The position numbers and the translations under genes are program-made. A stretch of DNA of 64,000 nt from Epiperipatus broadwayi (lineage: Eukaryota; Onychophora; Udeonychophora; Euonychophora; Peripatidae), in the NCBI GenBank assembly GCA_028023455.1, contig JAQFVV010012396.1:4437656-4501655 (forward strand), in the 5' to 3' direction. Of the stretch, positions 12,105 to 22,410 are shown one piece after another (within the stretch, counting starts at the first letter, position 1; each line of letters opens with the position of its first letter). Below the pieces are notes generated by a model that saw only the letters and a list, made by a program, of their open reading frames with translations, was not told where the DNA came from and did not search any database.

Positions 12105-12175
12105 TTTATTGTAGAGAGACCCCCTCAACAATTGAATCCAGCTTATATACTGCCAGAAACTCCTTATCTGATTGG
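12105..12175 (-). promoter_or_regulatory. Active-copy LTR promoter: CCAAT, TATATAAG, AATAAA
   Basis: On the minus strand the CCAAT box lies at 12171-12175, TATATAAG at 12142-12149 and AATAAA at 12105-12110. Spacing CCAAT-TATA is about 25 bases and TATA-AATAAA about 35. The bases between (GTTGAGGGGGTCTCTCTAC) form the GC-richest island in the LTR and should hold the start site. The block is identical in the other LTR. Confidence 0.7.
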
Positions 12176-13051
12176 TAGGTTTAAACAATCAAAATTTCTA
12201 ATTTATTTACATATTTATCAACTCACTATTAAAAATAAATAATGACTTATTTAATATTTGATATTTTATCAAATTCTTTCAAAACAATATTTATCGTTTA
12301 TTTAAATCCATTAAACACTCTTTTGAAATATTATTTCTCACTTAATTTAAATCTTAACTTTTATAAGATCATTTAAAATAAACTAAATCTTTTTAAATAC
12401 GTTATATTTTTAAGACAATATTTTTAAAATCAAATTTAATATTTTACATTAATATCTTTATTTTTATCTCGTGATAATTCACGTATTATTTATAAATTTT
12501 ATAACATGATTTTGTAAAATAATAATTGCAACTTTATTAGACAACTTCCACGCGTGTGTGTATAACATCTGTTCTTTATAACACAAGAACGCTTGCTAAA
12601 AATAAACTTAACAATTGCTTTTTTTAAAATAAATATTTTTAAATATTTAAGATATTATAATAGATTTTAAAATAATTATTTGATATGATTAAAATCAAAT
12701 ATTAATCTCAATTTAAATACTTATAATTTAAAATATTTTTATTCACTTTTAACATATATTTTAAATTTAATAAATATCTTTATCTAATTTTAGCTTGTCT
12801 TTTAAATATTTTAGCTTCAAACATTTGTTATTAAATATATTAATGCAGTATTACATCATAATCATCATCATTTTAAATATCTTCTCAATACCAACACAAT
12901 TCACATATTAAACACTCATAGATTGCTTTAATTAAACTTATGGTAACATTACCACAAGCAAAGTCAACATCACACTTTTAAAATACTTCTTAAATTTAAA
13001 ATTTTCTACTAAATTAGCACAAAACTTAAATGGTGACCCATATAAAAGGGC

Positions 13052-13054
<3 letters not shown>

Positions 13055-13086
<32 letters not shown>

Positions 13087-13098
13087 ATATAGAGAGAG

Positions 13099-13130
<32 letters not shown>
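13055..13130. repeat. (TA)n tract, insertion target of the LTR element
   Basis: Two runs of TA are split by CTATATAGAGAGAGGG. The matching tract on the other side is 1215-1237. The first six bases (ATATAT) equal the bases before the left LTR end, as expected for a target duplication. Confidence 0.85.
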
Positions 13131-13133
<3 letters not shown>

Positions 13134-13298
13134 AAGATGATGATCTAGACTGACTGATGATTGCTGGTTTATTAAGATATATATATATATTGGAGATCAT
13201 TTATCTTTTCACATGTATGTGGCCATGGGTATCAGTTATATAAGATGAAATGGATAGCTGTAGGGAACAAGAAAGTCTTTAAATCCCTTCTAATTACA
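13131..13298 (-). repeat. Inverted repeat arm, right of the LTR element
   Basis: Reverse complement of 993-1163, diverged but collinear, sharing CCACATACATGTGAAAA (plus strand near 13207-13223) and ATGATCTCCAATAT (near 13186-13199). An extra (AT)n run at 13178-13190 interrupts it. Confidence 0.75.
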
Positions 13299-15733
13299 AA
13301 TAATTTACAATAAAATAATTTAAGTTCTTACAGATTCAATCTCTTCATTATTTTTTCATTGCTCAGTGTAATACAGTAATATCACTCCTCTTTTTTTTTT
13401 TTTTTGCATTTTTTCAAGTTATTTTATTTTATTCTGTTTAATTGAAACTTCAGACTTTATCAGAGAACTAAAAATATTTTATATCATTATAAGATGGCCA
13501 AGTACATTTTTCTTTTGTATCTCTAATGATTATATATAAACATACCCTATAACAATTAAAATATTTTAAAAAATTCAGAAATCTTGTACAATATATAAAA
13601 AAGTCAATCAATCATTAATATATATATTTATATATTCATTTTTACAATGTAACTACTTAAAGTAGTGTTACATATGTAAAATATATGTATATGAGATAAT
13701 AATAACAATTAGTAGGTATACAAAAATCAATGTAGAGATATATATTAATGAGTGATTTATTTTTTTACATAGTATTTTAAATTGTTTTTTAAATTGTTCA
13801 ATTGTTATAGAATATGTTTATGTATAACTGTAATTATTTAAAATAAAATGCAAAATATATTTGATGTTGATATTTAACATCTTTTAATACAATAAAACAT
13901 AAAATATATAATGTACCAGTCAAAAAGAAGCCAACACATCAACAAACCCAAACTCAAAGTCGGATTCAAACTCAGGCGGTTCAAACTGAATTCAAACCCA
14001 ACTCACGAGCCCAGATCAAATCAATGGATGACATATATTGACGGTACATGACTATGCGCCCAGGAACTAGCTCAACAGATGATGATGATTAATGAGACCC
14101 CTGATTTAACTCTAATGAAGTATAATAAAATAACTAAGAATCTTTCTAAGTCAACTCATATATATATGTTCGGATTGCCAATACAGACAGTGAGCATTAA
14201 TATTAAAATACTTATTGAATAAGAAAAAAAGTTAAAAACCAAATGTGTTAATAAAGTGTTTAATAATAATAATAATTTTGTTCAACTTTTAGATTATGAT
14301 TATATAGATTACCTCTAGTCTTTAAATGGAATTTATATTTACAATAAAAATGGCAGTCCTTATTATATGCCAATACTATTACGCAATATTCTAGGAGAAT
14401 TATATATATCTATGCCCTGACGAGGAAGTAAAGGTAGATAAAGGTATTTGGCTGTGACAGAAATTATGATTCAAATTCTAAAAGAAAGAATGTGAGATTT
14501 ATTTTCACATTCGTAAATCAATTCACAAAGAGCAAGATACGTATTTAGGGCACAACTTTAATATTTAATAGAAAATTTACTTAATTATAAATAAATATGA
14601 ATTTGTTCGACTTTAATAAAAATCAATTCATCACGATTTATGAGCATGAGAGCAGGCTTTACTGGAACTGAAAAATAAATGGTACTGACAACTTATGAGC
14701 TATAAGAATAAATATGAAAAATAATAGATTGTCTGTGATTTGAGAAAATAGCAGGGCGTCTTGTATTTGACAAGTCTTTGATGCCCTATATGAAGGATCC
14801 ATAGAACACAGGGGAAAACCAGGTCGGGTCGTAGCCTCGAACCTTTGGTGTTCCAAATATAAAACGAGCAAGTGAGAAAGTACTTTCTTCCTATGTAATT
14901 TAACGAACGGTAATATCACCGAGGACAAGCCTGTGAAGCAGGAGATGGCTCACATCAGCAACATTCGGAAAAATGATGACTTGGTAATCATTGTTTAATT
15001 AACAAAACCCATTTTATATAAAGAATGCTCTACGTAATGACCTGACCTAGTTGAATTAAAGTCTAATGAGCTTTAACTAAAAAGTACTTAATACAATTAT
15101 AGAATAATATTAATTATACCCCAAACATCATGCTCTCCCTGAATATTAATACAGAAATACAAATTTAAATTAGAATATGTTCGTTTTATTCCCTTTATCA
15201 ACCTTTAGCAAAACATTTTAATATTATTAATGTGAATAAATGAATATTATAAACTCAGTAAAGTGGCCGGGAGCATAGGTTAAAAATTGAGTTAATAATT
15301 TGTTGTTATTAGCCATTAATAAAAATAGCAAAAATTGTATAAATCCTTCAACTCGATAATTAATAGAACTGTATTAAATTAGTTCTAGTGTGAAGAATTA
15401 CTATAAAACTTGATATTATATTATTTTAACTAGATAAGGGTAATGAAAGGAATTATTATTGAGTTGAAGTTTTACTGGAATATAATAAAAATAATAAATG
15501 ATATTAATAATCATCTAGCAAATATATAATAAGGTTAGAGAAATGAACCGCCATCATAAGAAAGGGAAGTTAACAGATATTAAATTTAAAGACTAGAGAT
15601 AGATAGAGAATTACTACATCATTTAAAATAGCATTAATAAAAAGAAAATTTTATACAGATTTTTACATTAGGGAATGAGAAGAGTTTTTAACAGTACTTA
15701 ATTTAAAGGTAGTGTAAAATAAAGTTCGAAGAC
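13299..15733. other. A/T-rich DNA with GC-richer relic islands
   Basis: No gene recognised. Two islands stand out. At 13918-14100 TTCAAAC/CTCAAA-rich words (for example GCGGTTCAAACTG) resemble degenerate tandem units. At 14640-14960 the minus strand contains GGTTCGAGGCTAC, a B-box-like word that could belong to a decayed SINE; a 89-codon frame there (14659-14928) has no recognisable family. The rest is simple A/T-rich sequence. Confidence 0.4.
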
Positions 15734-15964
15734 ATGCCAGAAAGTAGTGGTTCATATAAGAAAGATATTACCATTTCTTCATGGTTGGCTCCTTATATTA
15801 CACATGGCAGAGTCCAGTTGGATGAAACATAGATGCACATTTTGGAAAATTATTTGAAGGACATTTTGAAGGATTTCTCTAAGGTTTCGGCAGCTTACGA
15901 TCGGTATATGAATTTTTATATTACAGCCACATTGAAGATTTTCAGGGGACTTCAGGAACTGTAG
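15734..15964 (+). pseudogene. Coding-like relic, unknown family
   Basis: A 76-codon frame starting MPESSGSYKKDITISSWLAP and ending ...FRGLQEL, with one in-frame TAG at codon 34. Composition is protein-like (W, H, P, G, D, Y balanced), unlike the surrounding A/T noise, and the DNA is GC-richer through 15999 (ACTCCGGAAGTTAAGCCCCCC). Most likely a decayed transposon ORF or a lost exon. I cannot assign a family. Confidence 0.3.
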
Positions 15965-16983
15965 TCAGACTCCGGAAGTTAAGCCCCCCACCATGGTAGA
16001 AACACTATTTTACTTCATAATTTAACTGGGCAGCTTCTTCTCTAATGAAATATATATGGCTTCTCTTAATGAGGAATAATAGCTGCTTGGAAACTTTTCC
16101 TGGGCTCTTTATACTGTATCTGATGCCTTCAGGCTAGCGCTTCTTTCTTAATCAATCTTACAAAAATTTACTAGTTGTTTTTAGATACATTCCTTCGATA
16201 AGGCTTTCAAACTCATTAACTTGAATTCATTTTCTAATTAGAAAATGTATTTTTAAAATCAGAAAATGATTTTAATTAGGACCGTCCTTACATTTTAAAT
16301 ACTTATCTTTTTTCTAATTAATAAAAACTTTACCCATTGTTTTTGGAAAGGGACAATCTGAAATCTTATCGAAAGAATGTAGCTTTTAATCACTAAAAAT
16401 TTGAACAAACTATTTAAAGTAAAACAAAACATTCCCAACGCAATGAAACTTTAGAACAAATATGTACATTTAAATATTTATAAATATATACGCACAATCC
16501 ATGCAATTATAATATATATAAATTAATGAATAATTCTATCATGAATTTATTAATAGAAATGATTTGTTTAAATCTCAAATGAGTTAATTTTAACACACAT
16601 TTATAATAGTTTTTCTTTAAGGAAACTAGCGTGGACTGAACGTATAAAGCCCCATTGCATCAGAAATTCAAGGTTAGTACAAGGGTTTGAAGTTGGCTAC
16701 ATGTGAAAGATCATGAAGCTAGGATCGAACTTAGATCTGACTGCTTCAATAAATATTAATAAATCTCTGATAAAATCTGAAACTTCAGTTGAAACACAAA
16801 GAAATAAATTTGTGTTTGACAAAATGCATATAAAAATTATAAGGTGCTTTTATAATATAAATATTTTAAGCATTAATATTTAATTAATTTATTTTAATTA
16901 AAAACTTTCATAAATATACACAGTAAAATAAATTATTTATATATACTTACATACAAATATAACAATTTTATTAAAAATGTCTT
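15965..16983. other. A/T-rich DNA with a possible SINE relic
   Basis: Mostly featureless. On the minus strand near 16719 the word AGTTCGATCCTAG resembles a pol III B box, but no A box is visible at the expected distance, so a tRNA-derived origin for about 16620-16750 is only possible. Confidence 0.3.
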
Positions 16984-17245
16984 GTGATGTGATGTACTGT
17001 GACTTCTCCTTAAATGGAATCAGGAATCTCTCAGCAGCTATGCCCAGAGAAACCTGTTAGCCACTTTACCTTCCTTTTCCATTGTCCACCCTAAGTTTTC
17101 CCATAATCTGCTCCATCCCATTTCCACAACATAATCTTTGTCAACTCCATGACCTTCATATCTAAATCCCCCTTATTTTTCCCAAACCTAGCATAAAAAC
17201 CAATAACTCACTTTCTGTATAATCACTTTGTTCATATTTAACCTT

Positions 17246-17524
17246 TCATAACTTCATTATTTGTACCCTTTCTGCTTCCAAACATTTACATTGAAGTAAC
17301 AAACACCTAATATTTTCTGTGCCTTTTTTACACAACTTACAGACTAAATCACCCATATTTTTCCATTTACATGTATATTTCCTTGTTGCTAAAGATCCCG
17401 TTCGAGCCTTAAACAATAAACTACTTTCCTTACTATTATCATAAATTAACTCACACCCAATATTCTGTTTACTTTTATATATATTTAAACTTATTCTTCT
17501 ATCCCACTCTTTCCCACTCTCCAA
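17246..17524 (-). pseudogene. LINE N copy 1: C-terminal zinc-finger region
   Basis: The 92-codon frame includes SSLLFKARTGSLATRKYTCKW and then CKLCKKGTENIRCLLLQC. The homologous part of copy 2 reads CKLCKEGIENIRHLLIEC, a CX2CX8HX4C finger found downstream of RT in several LINE clades. In copy 1 the His is Cys. It is separated from the RT frame by stops and frameshifts (17525-17730), so no continuous protein is possible. Confidence 0.7.
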
Positions 17525-17730
17525 CTCCCTATTCTTTATTAATGCATGTATTCTTCTATCCCACTCCTTCCCACTATAATACTCAACAATCCTCCTAACA
17601 CAATCATCTCATCTTTTGTACAAGTATACTGACATAACTTCTTTATCCAAATCTCCTGCATACCACATTACCTTTCTCACCCATCTTGTTGGCTGCCCTT
17701 TACTTGTAACTTAATTAAATACTATTTTGG

Positions 17731-18669
17731 CTATTCTTTTATTATCCATAATTGCAATCTACCAAACATTTTCAATTTGCTTTTTGCATCCCTCATATAA
17801 AAACTTGACCATCCCATTTCTCCTTGAATTGCCTCTTTTGCTGTCCACACCTCAGCATCTAATGCATGTCTTCCTACTTTCCTTTGTACTTTTTCTAAGC
17901 AATCTAAAACCCCTTTACTAACACATAACGCATCATTGCCATATGTTAACCCTGCTAGTGTCACTCCCTTCCATACAATTCTAGCTACATCATAATTATT
18001 ATATGAAAATACTGTTAATTTCTTTATCAATCCCTTTCTTTTCTTTGCTTCATTTATCAATTTTTTCTCCCATTCATCCAAGCAATTTTTCTTATTACAC
18101 AAGATGATTCCCAAATAACTATATCTATTCACCACACTTAACTTTATATCCCCCAATAAGAAATATTTGTCTTCTCTTTCCCCAGTATTCACCATCATTA
18201 TATTTGATTTTTCTTCACTAAATTTAATCCCCATATCTTTACCCACCCTTGTGCATGTCCTCAGCATAACTTCCATATCTTTTTCTTTCTGCACACAAAA
18301 AGACATCATCCCCCAACAAAGACCCGAGAATGTATATGCTCTCTTGCCACCTATTAACGGTATCTCTATCCCTCTTCCAAGATTTTTTATTGCTCTCTCC
18401 ATTTCACTCAAATACAACACAAACAAAATAGGTGACATAGGGCATCCTTGCCTCAGTCTCACCACATTTTTAACTTTAATTGATTCTATATCCCCTAATT
18501 GATATGTATAGTAATTATTTTCATATAATTTCTTAATGACACCCACTAAAGCTTCATCCATTCCCAGATTTGCTAAACTTATCCATAATCTACTTCTATT
18601 TACTCTATCATATGCCTTCTCTGTATCTATAAAACTCATATATAACTGTTTACCTGAATTTCTACTCAT
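17731..18669 (-). pseudogene. LINE N copy 1: RT palm, thumb and C-terminal part
   Basis: Reverse transcriptase needed to copy element RNA at the nicked target. Motif A is SFIDTEKAYDRVNRS near residues 9-23 and motif B RLRQGCPMSPILFVLYL near 71-87. The catalytic box is lost: copy 2 has FFADDIFLCAEK, while here the same DNA reads LCWGMMSFCVQK because a one-base deletion before, and a compensating deletion after, shift the frame across the GATGAT codons (near 18300). Downstream thumb sequence (YSYLGIILCNKKN, VTLAGLTYGNDALCVSK) is well kept. It continues in frame from 18733-19644 through a single TAA. Confidence 0.85.
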
Positions 18670-18732
18670 ATCTATAAGTTGTGTAACTACAAATAAACTA
18701 TATCCTATACACCTATCTGACCTAAAGCCTCC

Positions 18733-19644
18733 TTACATTTCCCCCTCTACATTATTTTCTTCCATCCACTTTGCAACTCTTCCAGCCACTATATATGAAA
18801 AAACTGTATTTACTGATGTTACCACTATTGGCCTATAATTATTTAACTTTCTATGATCCTTACCTTTTCCTTTAAATAATAATCTTACTCTTGTATTACT
18901 CCAGCTACCCGGAAAAACTCTCTTCTGTGCCATCTTATTAAAACATGATAGTAACTTTACTTTTGTCCTATGCCCTAAATTCAGTACCATCTCTGCTGCC
19001 CATCCAGCTAACCCTCTTGCCTTACCACTTTTAAATTTCTTCCCTGCCTCATTCAGTTCCTTTTCTGTAAAGCTAATATTCCCATTACTATATGCTTTCA
19101 TATTTTCTATCACTCTGTCCTTCACATCTAACATCCTTTCTATATCCATTACATAACTATTCAATATTCTCTCTAATTCTTCTCTAGAGCTACACTCTAT
19201 TCCCTCCTCATCCAGTAGTACTATGTATCTCTCCCCTAAATTTCTCCTTTTAATGTAATTCCAAAATTTTTTATTCCCATCTCTTCCACTTTTATTAATA
19301 TCATCCAATAATTTACTATTTAGTTTCATTCTCTCTATATAATTATCTATTTTAGCTAACTTCTTCTTTTCTAAGTACTTTTCCCATTTAGCATTAATAT
19401 CTTTTTCACTTTCTTTGTTCTTAATAGCACACTTATATTCTCTGCATGCTTTTTCCCTCTCTTTTACACTTTTACTAACTCTAATTGTTCTATTACTTTT
19501 ATTCTTCTGAATATTCTCACATAAAACCCTATTTGCCACTTTTTCTATTTCATCACACCAGTCCTCATATGCATTTCCAGCCAACTCTTCCATGGATTCT
19601 TCAACTTGTATTCTATACTCTTCTAACTTATTCTTATCATTCAT
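18733..19644 (-). pseudogene. LINE N copy 1: EN-RT linker and RT fingers
   Basis: 303 codons: a lysine-rich linker (about 1-150), then RT fingers with SGKARGLAGWAAEMV and NNYRPIVVTSV (motif 1/2 region, about 265-275). The frame closes at 18733-18735, where the Gln of the QGGFR motif (CAA in copy 2) has become TAA; GGFR continues in the same frame. Upstream an in-frame TGA (19648-19650) separates it from the endonuclease segment. So this is one reading frame with two stops, not separate genes. Confidence 0.83.
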
Positions 19645-19647
19645 TCT

Positions 19648-19920
19648 TCATCCACATCTTTCACTATTGTTTTTACTTTTATTTCTATTTTCCATCACAT
19701 TACTAACCATTTCAATTACAAAGAAATTATGATCACTATTACATACTCTCTCTTCATTATCAAACACCTTAATTTTCTGTACTTTATCCATTCCCTCTTT
19801 CTCTACCAATACATAATCTATTGTGTGTGATATATTATTCCTAGACCATGTGTATTGTCCCTCATAAATATTTGATAAGTTTCCAATGCTCAAATTTACT
19901 CTCTGACAAAATTCCTTCAA
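19648..19920 (-). pseudogene. LINE N copy 1: C-terminal part of APE endonuclease
   Basis: 90 codons, with coding similarity extending up to the junction at 19937. Diagnostic APE-type endonuclease features: GQYTWSRNNISHTIDYVLV (the TWxxxxxxxxIDYxxV region) and CNSDHNFFVIEM (catalytic SDH). The N-terminal half of the nuclease is missing by 5' truncation. It ends at TGA 19648-19650 and then runs in frame into the RT linker. Confidence 0.8.
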
Positions 19921-19937
19921 AAACTGTCCATTCTTAT

Positions 19938-20035
19938 TGATGTGATGTGATGTATTATGGCTTCTCCTTAAACGAAGTCAAGAATATCTCAGCAATTATG
20001 CCCAGATAAACCTGTTAGCCACTTTCTTCTACCAT
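19938..20035 (-). repeat. Duplicated LINE N 3' tail unit
   Basis: A second, nearly exact copy of the roughly 95-base 3' terminal segment that follows at 20036-20128: (GATGT)n, ATTATGGCTTCTCCTTAAACGAAGTC, TATGCCCAGATAAACCTGTTAGCCAC on the plus strand. It carries only the last bases of the LINE and lies between copy 2 and copy 1. Confidence 0.85.
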
Positions 20036-20147
20036 GTGATGTGATGTGATGTATTATGGCTTTTCCTTAAACGAAGTCAAGAATATCTCAGCAATTATGC
20101 CCAGATAAACCTGTTAGCCACTTTCTTTTACATTCCCCACTCTAAAT

Positions 20148-20408
20148 TTACCCATAATCTGCTCTATCCCATTTCCACAACATAATTTTTGTCAACTCTA
20201 TAACCTTTATATCTAAATCCCCCTTATCTTTTCCCAAACCCAGCATAAAAACCAATAATTCACTTTCTGTATAATCACTCTTTTCATATTTATTTTTCCA
20301 CAACTTCATTATATGTACCCTTTCAGTTTTCAAACATTTACATTCAATTAACAAATGCCTAATATTTTCAATTCCTTCCTTACATAATTTACAAAATAAA
20401 TCACCCAT
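20148..20408 (-). pseudogene. LINE N copy 2: C-terminal zinc finger
   Basis: 86 codons with CKLCKEGIENIRHLLIECKCL (CX2CX8HX4C) and a downstream acidic/hydrophobic tail ending ...LWKWDRADYG, shortly before the 3' untranslated tail. In this copy the finger keeps the His that copy 1 has lost. It is cut off from the thumb segment by stops between 20409 and 20687. Confidence 0.72.
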
Positions 20409-20687
20409 ATTTTTCCATTTAGATGTATATTATTTTGTAGCTAAAGATCCCGTTCGAGCCTTAAACAATAAACTACTTTCCTTACTATTATCATAAATTA
20501 ACTCACACCTAATATTCTGCTTATTTCTATATATATTTAAACTCTTTTTACTCTCCATACTATTTCTCCATCTCTCTAACTCCCTAGTCTTTATTAATAA
20601 ATTTATTCTTTTATCCCATTCCTTACTACTATAACACTCTTAACACAATCATCCCATCTTTTGTACAAATATACTGATATAAATTCT

Positions 20688-21194
20688 TTATCCAAATCTT
20701 TTGCATAGTGCATTATCTTTCTCACCCATCTTTCTCACCCATCTTGTTACCTGCCCTTTACTCATAACCCAATTAAATACTATTTTAGCTATTCTTTTAT
20801 TATCCATAAACTGCAATCTACCAAACATTTTCATTTTACTTTTTGCATCTCTCATATGAAAACTTGACCATCCCATTTCTCCTTGAATTGCCTCCCTTGC
20901 TGTCCATACTTTTGCATCCAATGCATGTCTTCTTACTTCCCTTTGAGCTTTTTCTAAATAATCTAATCTCTTTTTACTAACATATAATGCATCATTACCA
21001 TATGTTAACCCTGCTACTGCAACTCCTTTCCATATAATTCTAGCTACATCATATTTATTATATGAAAATACTGTTAATTTCTTTATCAATCCCTTTCTTT
21101 TCTTTGCTTCATTTATCAATTTTTTCTCCCATTTACCCAAATAATTTTTCTGATTACTTAAAATAATTCCCAAATAACTATATCTATTCACCAC
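20688..21194 (-). pseudogene. LINE N copy 2: RT thumb and connection
   Basis: 168 codons beginning MVNRYSYLGIILSNQKN, homologous to the copy 1 segment after its lost FADD box. It overlaps the end of the RT ORF (21184) in another frame: a small deletion in the GDIKLSVVNRYSYLG stretch causes a single frameshift. It ends at a stop near 20688. Confidence 0.8.
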
Positions 21195-22131
21195 ACTTAA
21201 TATCTCCCAATAAAAATTCTACATCTTCTCTTTTCTCAGTATTAACCATCATTATATTTGATTTTTCTTCACTAAATTTAATCCCCATCTCTTTACCCAC
21301 CCTTGTGCATGTCCTCAACATAACTTCCATATCTTCTCTTTTTTCTGCACACAAAAATATATCATCTGCAAAAAAAAGACCTGACAAAATATATACTCCC
21401 TTACTACCTATTAACGGTATCTCTATCCCTCTTCCTAATCTTTCTATTGCTCTTTCCATTTCACTCAAATACAACACAAACAAAATAGGTGACATAGGGC
21501 ATCCTTGCCTTAGTCCCACACCATTTTTAACTTTAATTGGTTCTATATTCTCTAATTGATATATATAATAATTATTTTCATATAATTTCTTAATAATATC
21601 TATTAAAGCTTCATCCATTCCCAAATTTGCTAAACTTATCCATAATCCATTTCTATTTACTCTATCATATGCCTTCTCTATATCTATAAAACTCATATAT
21701 AACTGTTTATCTGCATTCCTACTCATATCCATAAGTTGTGGAACTACAAATAAACTATCTCCTATACGCCTATCTAATCTAAAACCTCCTTGCATTTCAC
21801 CCACTACATTATTCCCTTCCATCCATTTTACAACTTTACTAGCCACCATATACAAGAAAACTTTATATAAAACTGATGTTACCGCTATCGGTCTATAATT
21901 ATTCAACTTTCTATGATCCTTACCCTTTCCTTTAAATAATAATCTTACTCTTGTATTACTCCAACTACTTGGGAAAACTCTATTCTGTGCCATTTTCTTA
22001 AAACAGGATAATAACTTTACTTTTGCCCTATATCCTAAATTCATTACCATCTCTGCTGCCCATCCATCTAAACCTCTTGCCTTCCCACTTTTCAATTTCT
22101 TCTCTACCTCATTTAGTTCATTTTCTGACAA
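21184..22131 (-). pseudogene. LINE N copy 2: RT fingers and palm, catalytic box intact
   Basis: 315 codons with every core RT motif in order: NNYRPIAVTSVLYKVF (about 82-97), QGGFR (about 126-130), SFIDIEKAYDRVNRN (motif A, about 154-168), GLRQGCPMSPILFVLYL (motif B, about 216-232), LFFADDIFLCAEK (motif C, about 263-275) and GIKFSEEKSNIMMVN (motif D). The Met at 22131 is only the first Met of a truncated copy, not a native start. The frame is lost after GDIKCGE. The EN-RT-zinc-finger layout places it among APE-type non-LTR elements; I do not fix the clade. Confidence 0.87.
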
Positions 22132-22410
22132 ATAAACAGTAGTGACATCTTTTGGTAAATATATATATTACATAAATCAATGAAAATTTTATATACCTAT
22201 GGTTGTTATATATCAAGAGTAGGGAACATTTTTTCTGCAATATTTAGATATTTATAATATCATTGCAGACCTTACAAAATTATTGTCTTAAAAATTGGCC
22301 TGCTATATTTGATTAAAACTTTAATTAACTTAATTTAATTTAATTAACTGCCAAGTCAATTTCATCTTTCCTTTTTTAAATAAGGACCATAACTTTTTGT
22401 GAATTAAAAA

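Larger units (their letters stand above)
1238..13054 (-). mobile_element. Non-autonomous LTR retroelement with giant LTRs (LARD/TR-GAG-like)
   Basis: Seen: two near-identical direct repeats of about 4.2 kb flank a 3.36-kb interior. Both LTRs begin TGTACCC and end GGGCACA on the plus strand (TG...CA, imperfect inverted termini). In minus orientation the order is 5' LTR (8836-13054), primer-binding site (8800-8819), a leader, one 535-codon gag-like ORF (6506-8113), 1 kb of noncoding DNA, a polypurine tract (5477-5488) and the 3' LTR (1238-5474). The ORF strand agrees with PBS and PPT placement. No pol domain is visible in either strand of the interior. Known: elements with huge LTRs and no pol are called LARDs, and gag-only ones TR-GAG, both described mainly in plants. 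Inferred: mobilised in trans by an autonomous relative. In about 700 aligned LTR bases I count roughly eight substitutions and one indel, so insertion was fairly recent. Confidence 0.88.
8836..13054 (-). repeat. 5' LTR (right copy) of the giant-LTR element
   Basis: 4219 bases, collinear with 1238-5474, with termini TGTACCC and GGGCACA on the plus strand. Transcription should start on the minus strand just below the TATA box at 12142-12149. That makes U3 about 0.9 kb and R plus U5 about 3.3 kb, an unusual division, since most long LTRs are long in U3. Confidence 0.93.
16984..19937 (-). mobile_element. LINE family N, copy 1, 5'-truncated
   Basis: Minus-strand non-LTR retrotransposon copy carrying the end of the endonuclease, a full-length but broken RT region and a C-terminal zinc-finger segment. 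Its 3' end (16984-17065) is the family tail: a conserved GC-richer block (GGAGAAGTCACAGTACATCACATCAC on the minus strand) ending in ATCAC units. The 5' end is cut inside the endonuclease at 19937, where coding sequence meets the ATCAC tail of the neighbouring copy. 5' truncation is typical of target-primed reverse transcription. Confidence 0.88.
20036..22137 (-). mobile_element. LINE N copy 2, 5'-truncated within ORF2
   Basis: Second copy of the family, same strand, directly upstream of copy 1. It begins in the RT linker (similarity to copy 1 stops near 22137) and runs to the ATCAC-rich tail at 20036. RT is better preserved than in copy 1, but thumb and zinc finger lie in other frames. Confidence 0.88.

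Noticed and set aside
13009-13200. 63-codon frame at the LTR edge
   Set aside because: Consists largely of translated TA repeats.
14659-14928. 89-codon minus frame in a GC-richer island
   Set aside because: Balanced composition but no recognisable domain, and no neighbouring frame supports it; listed only as part of a relic island.
18167-18838. Plus-strand frames across 18.2-18.8 kb and 21.3-21.6 kb
   Set aside because: Shadows of the minus-strand LINE RT frames.
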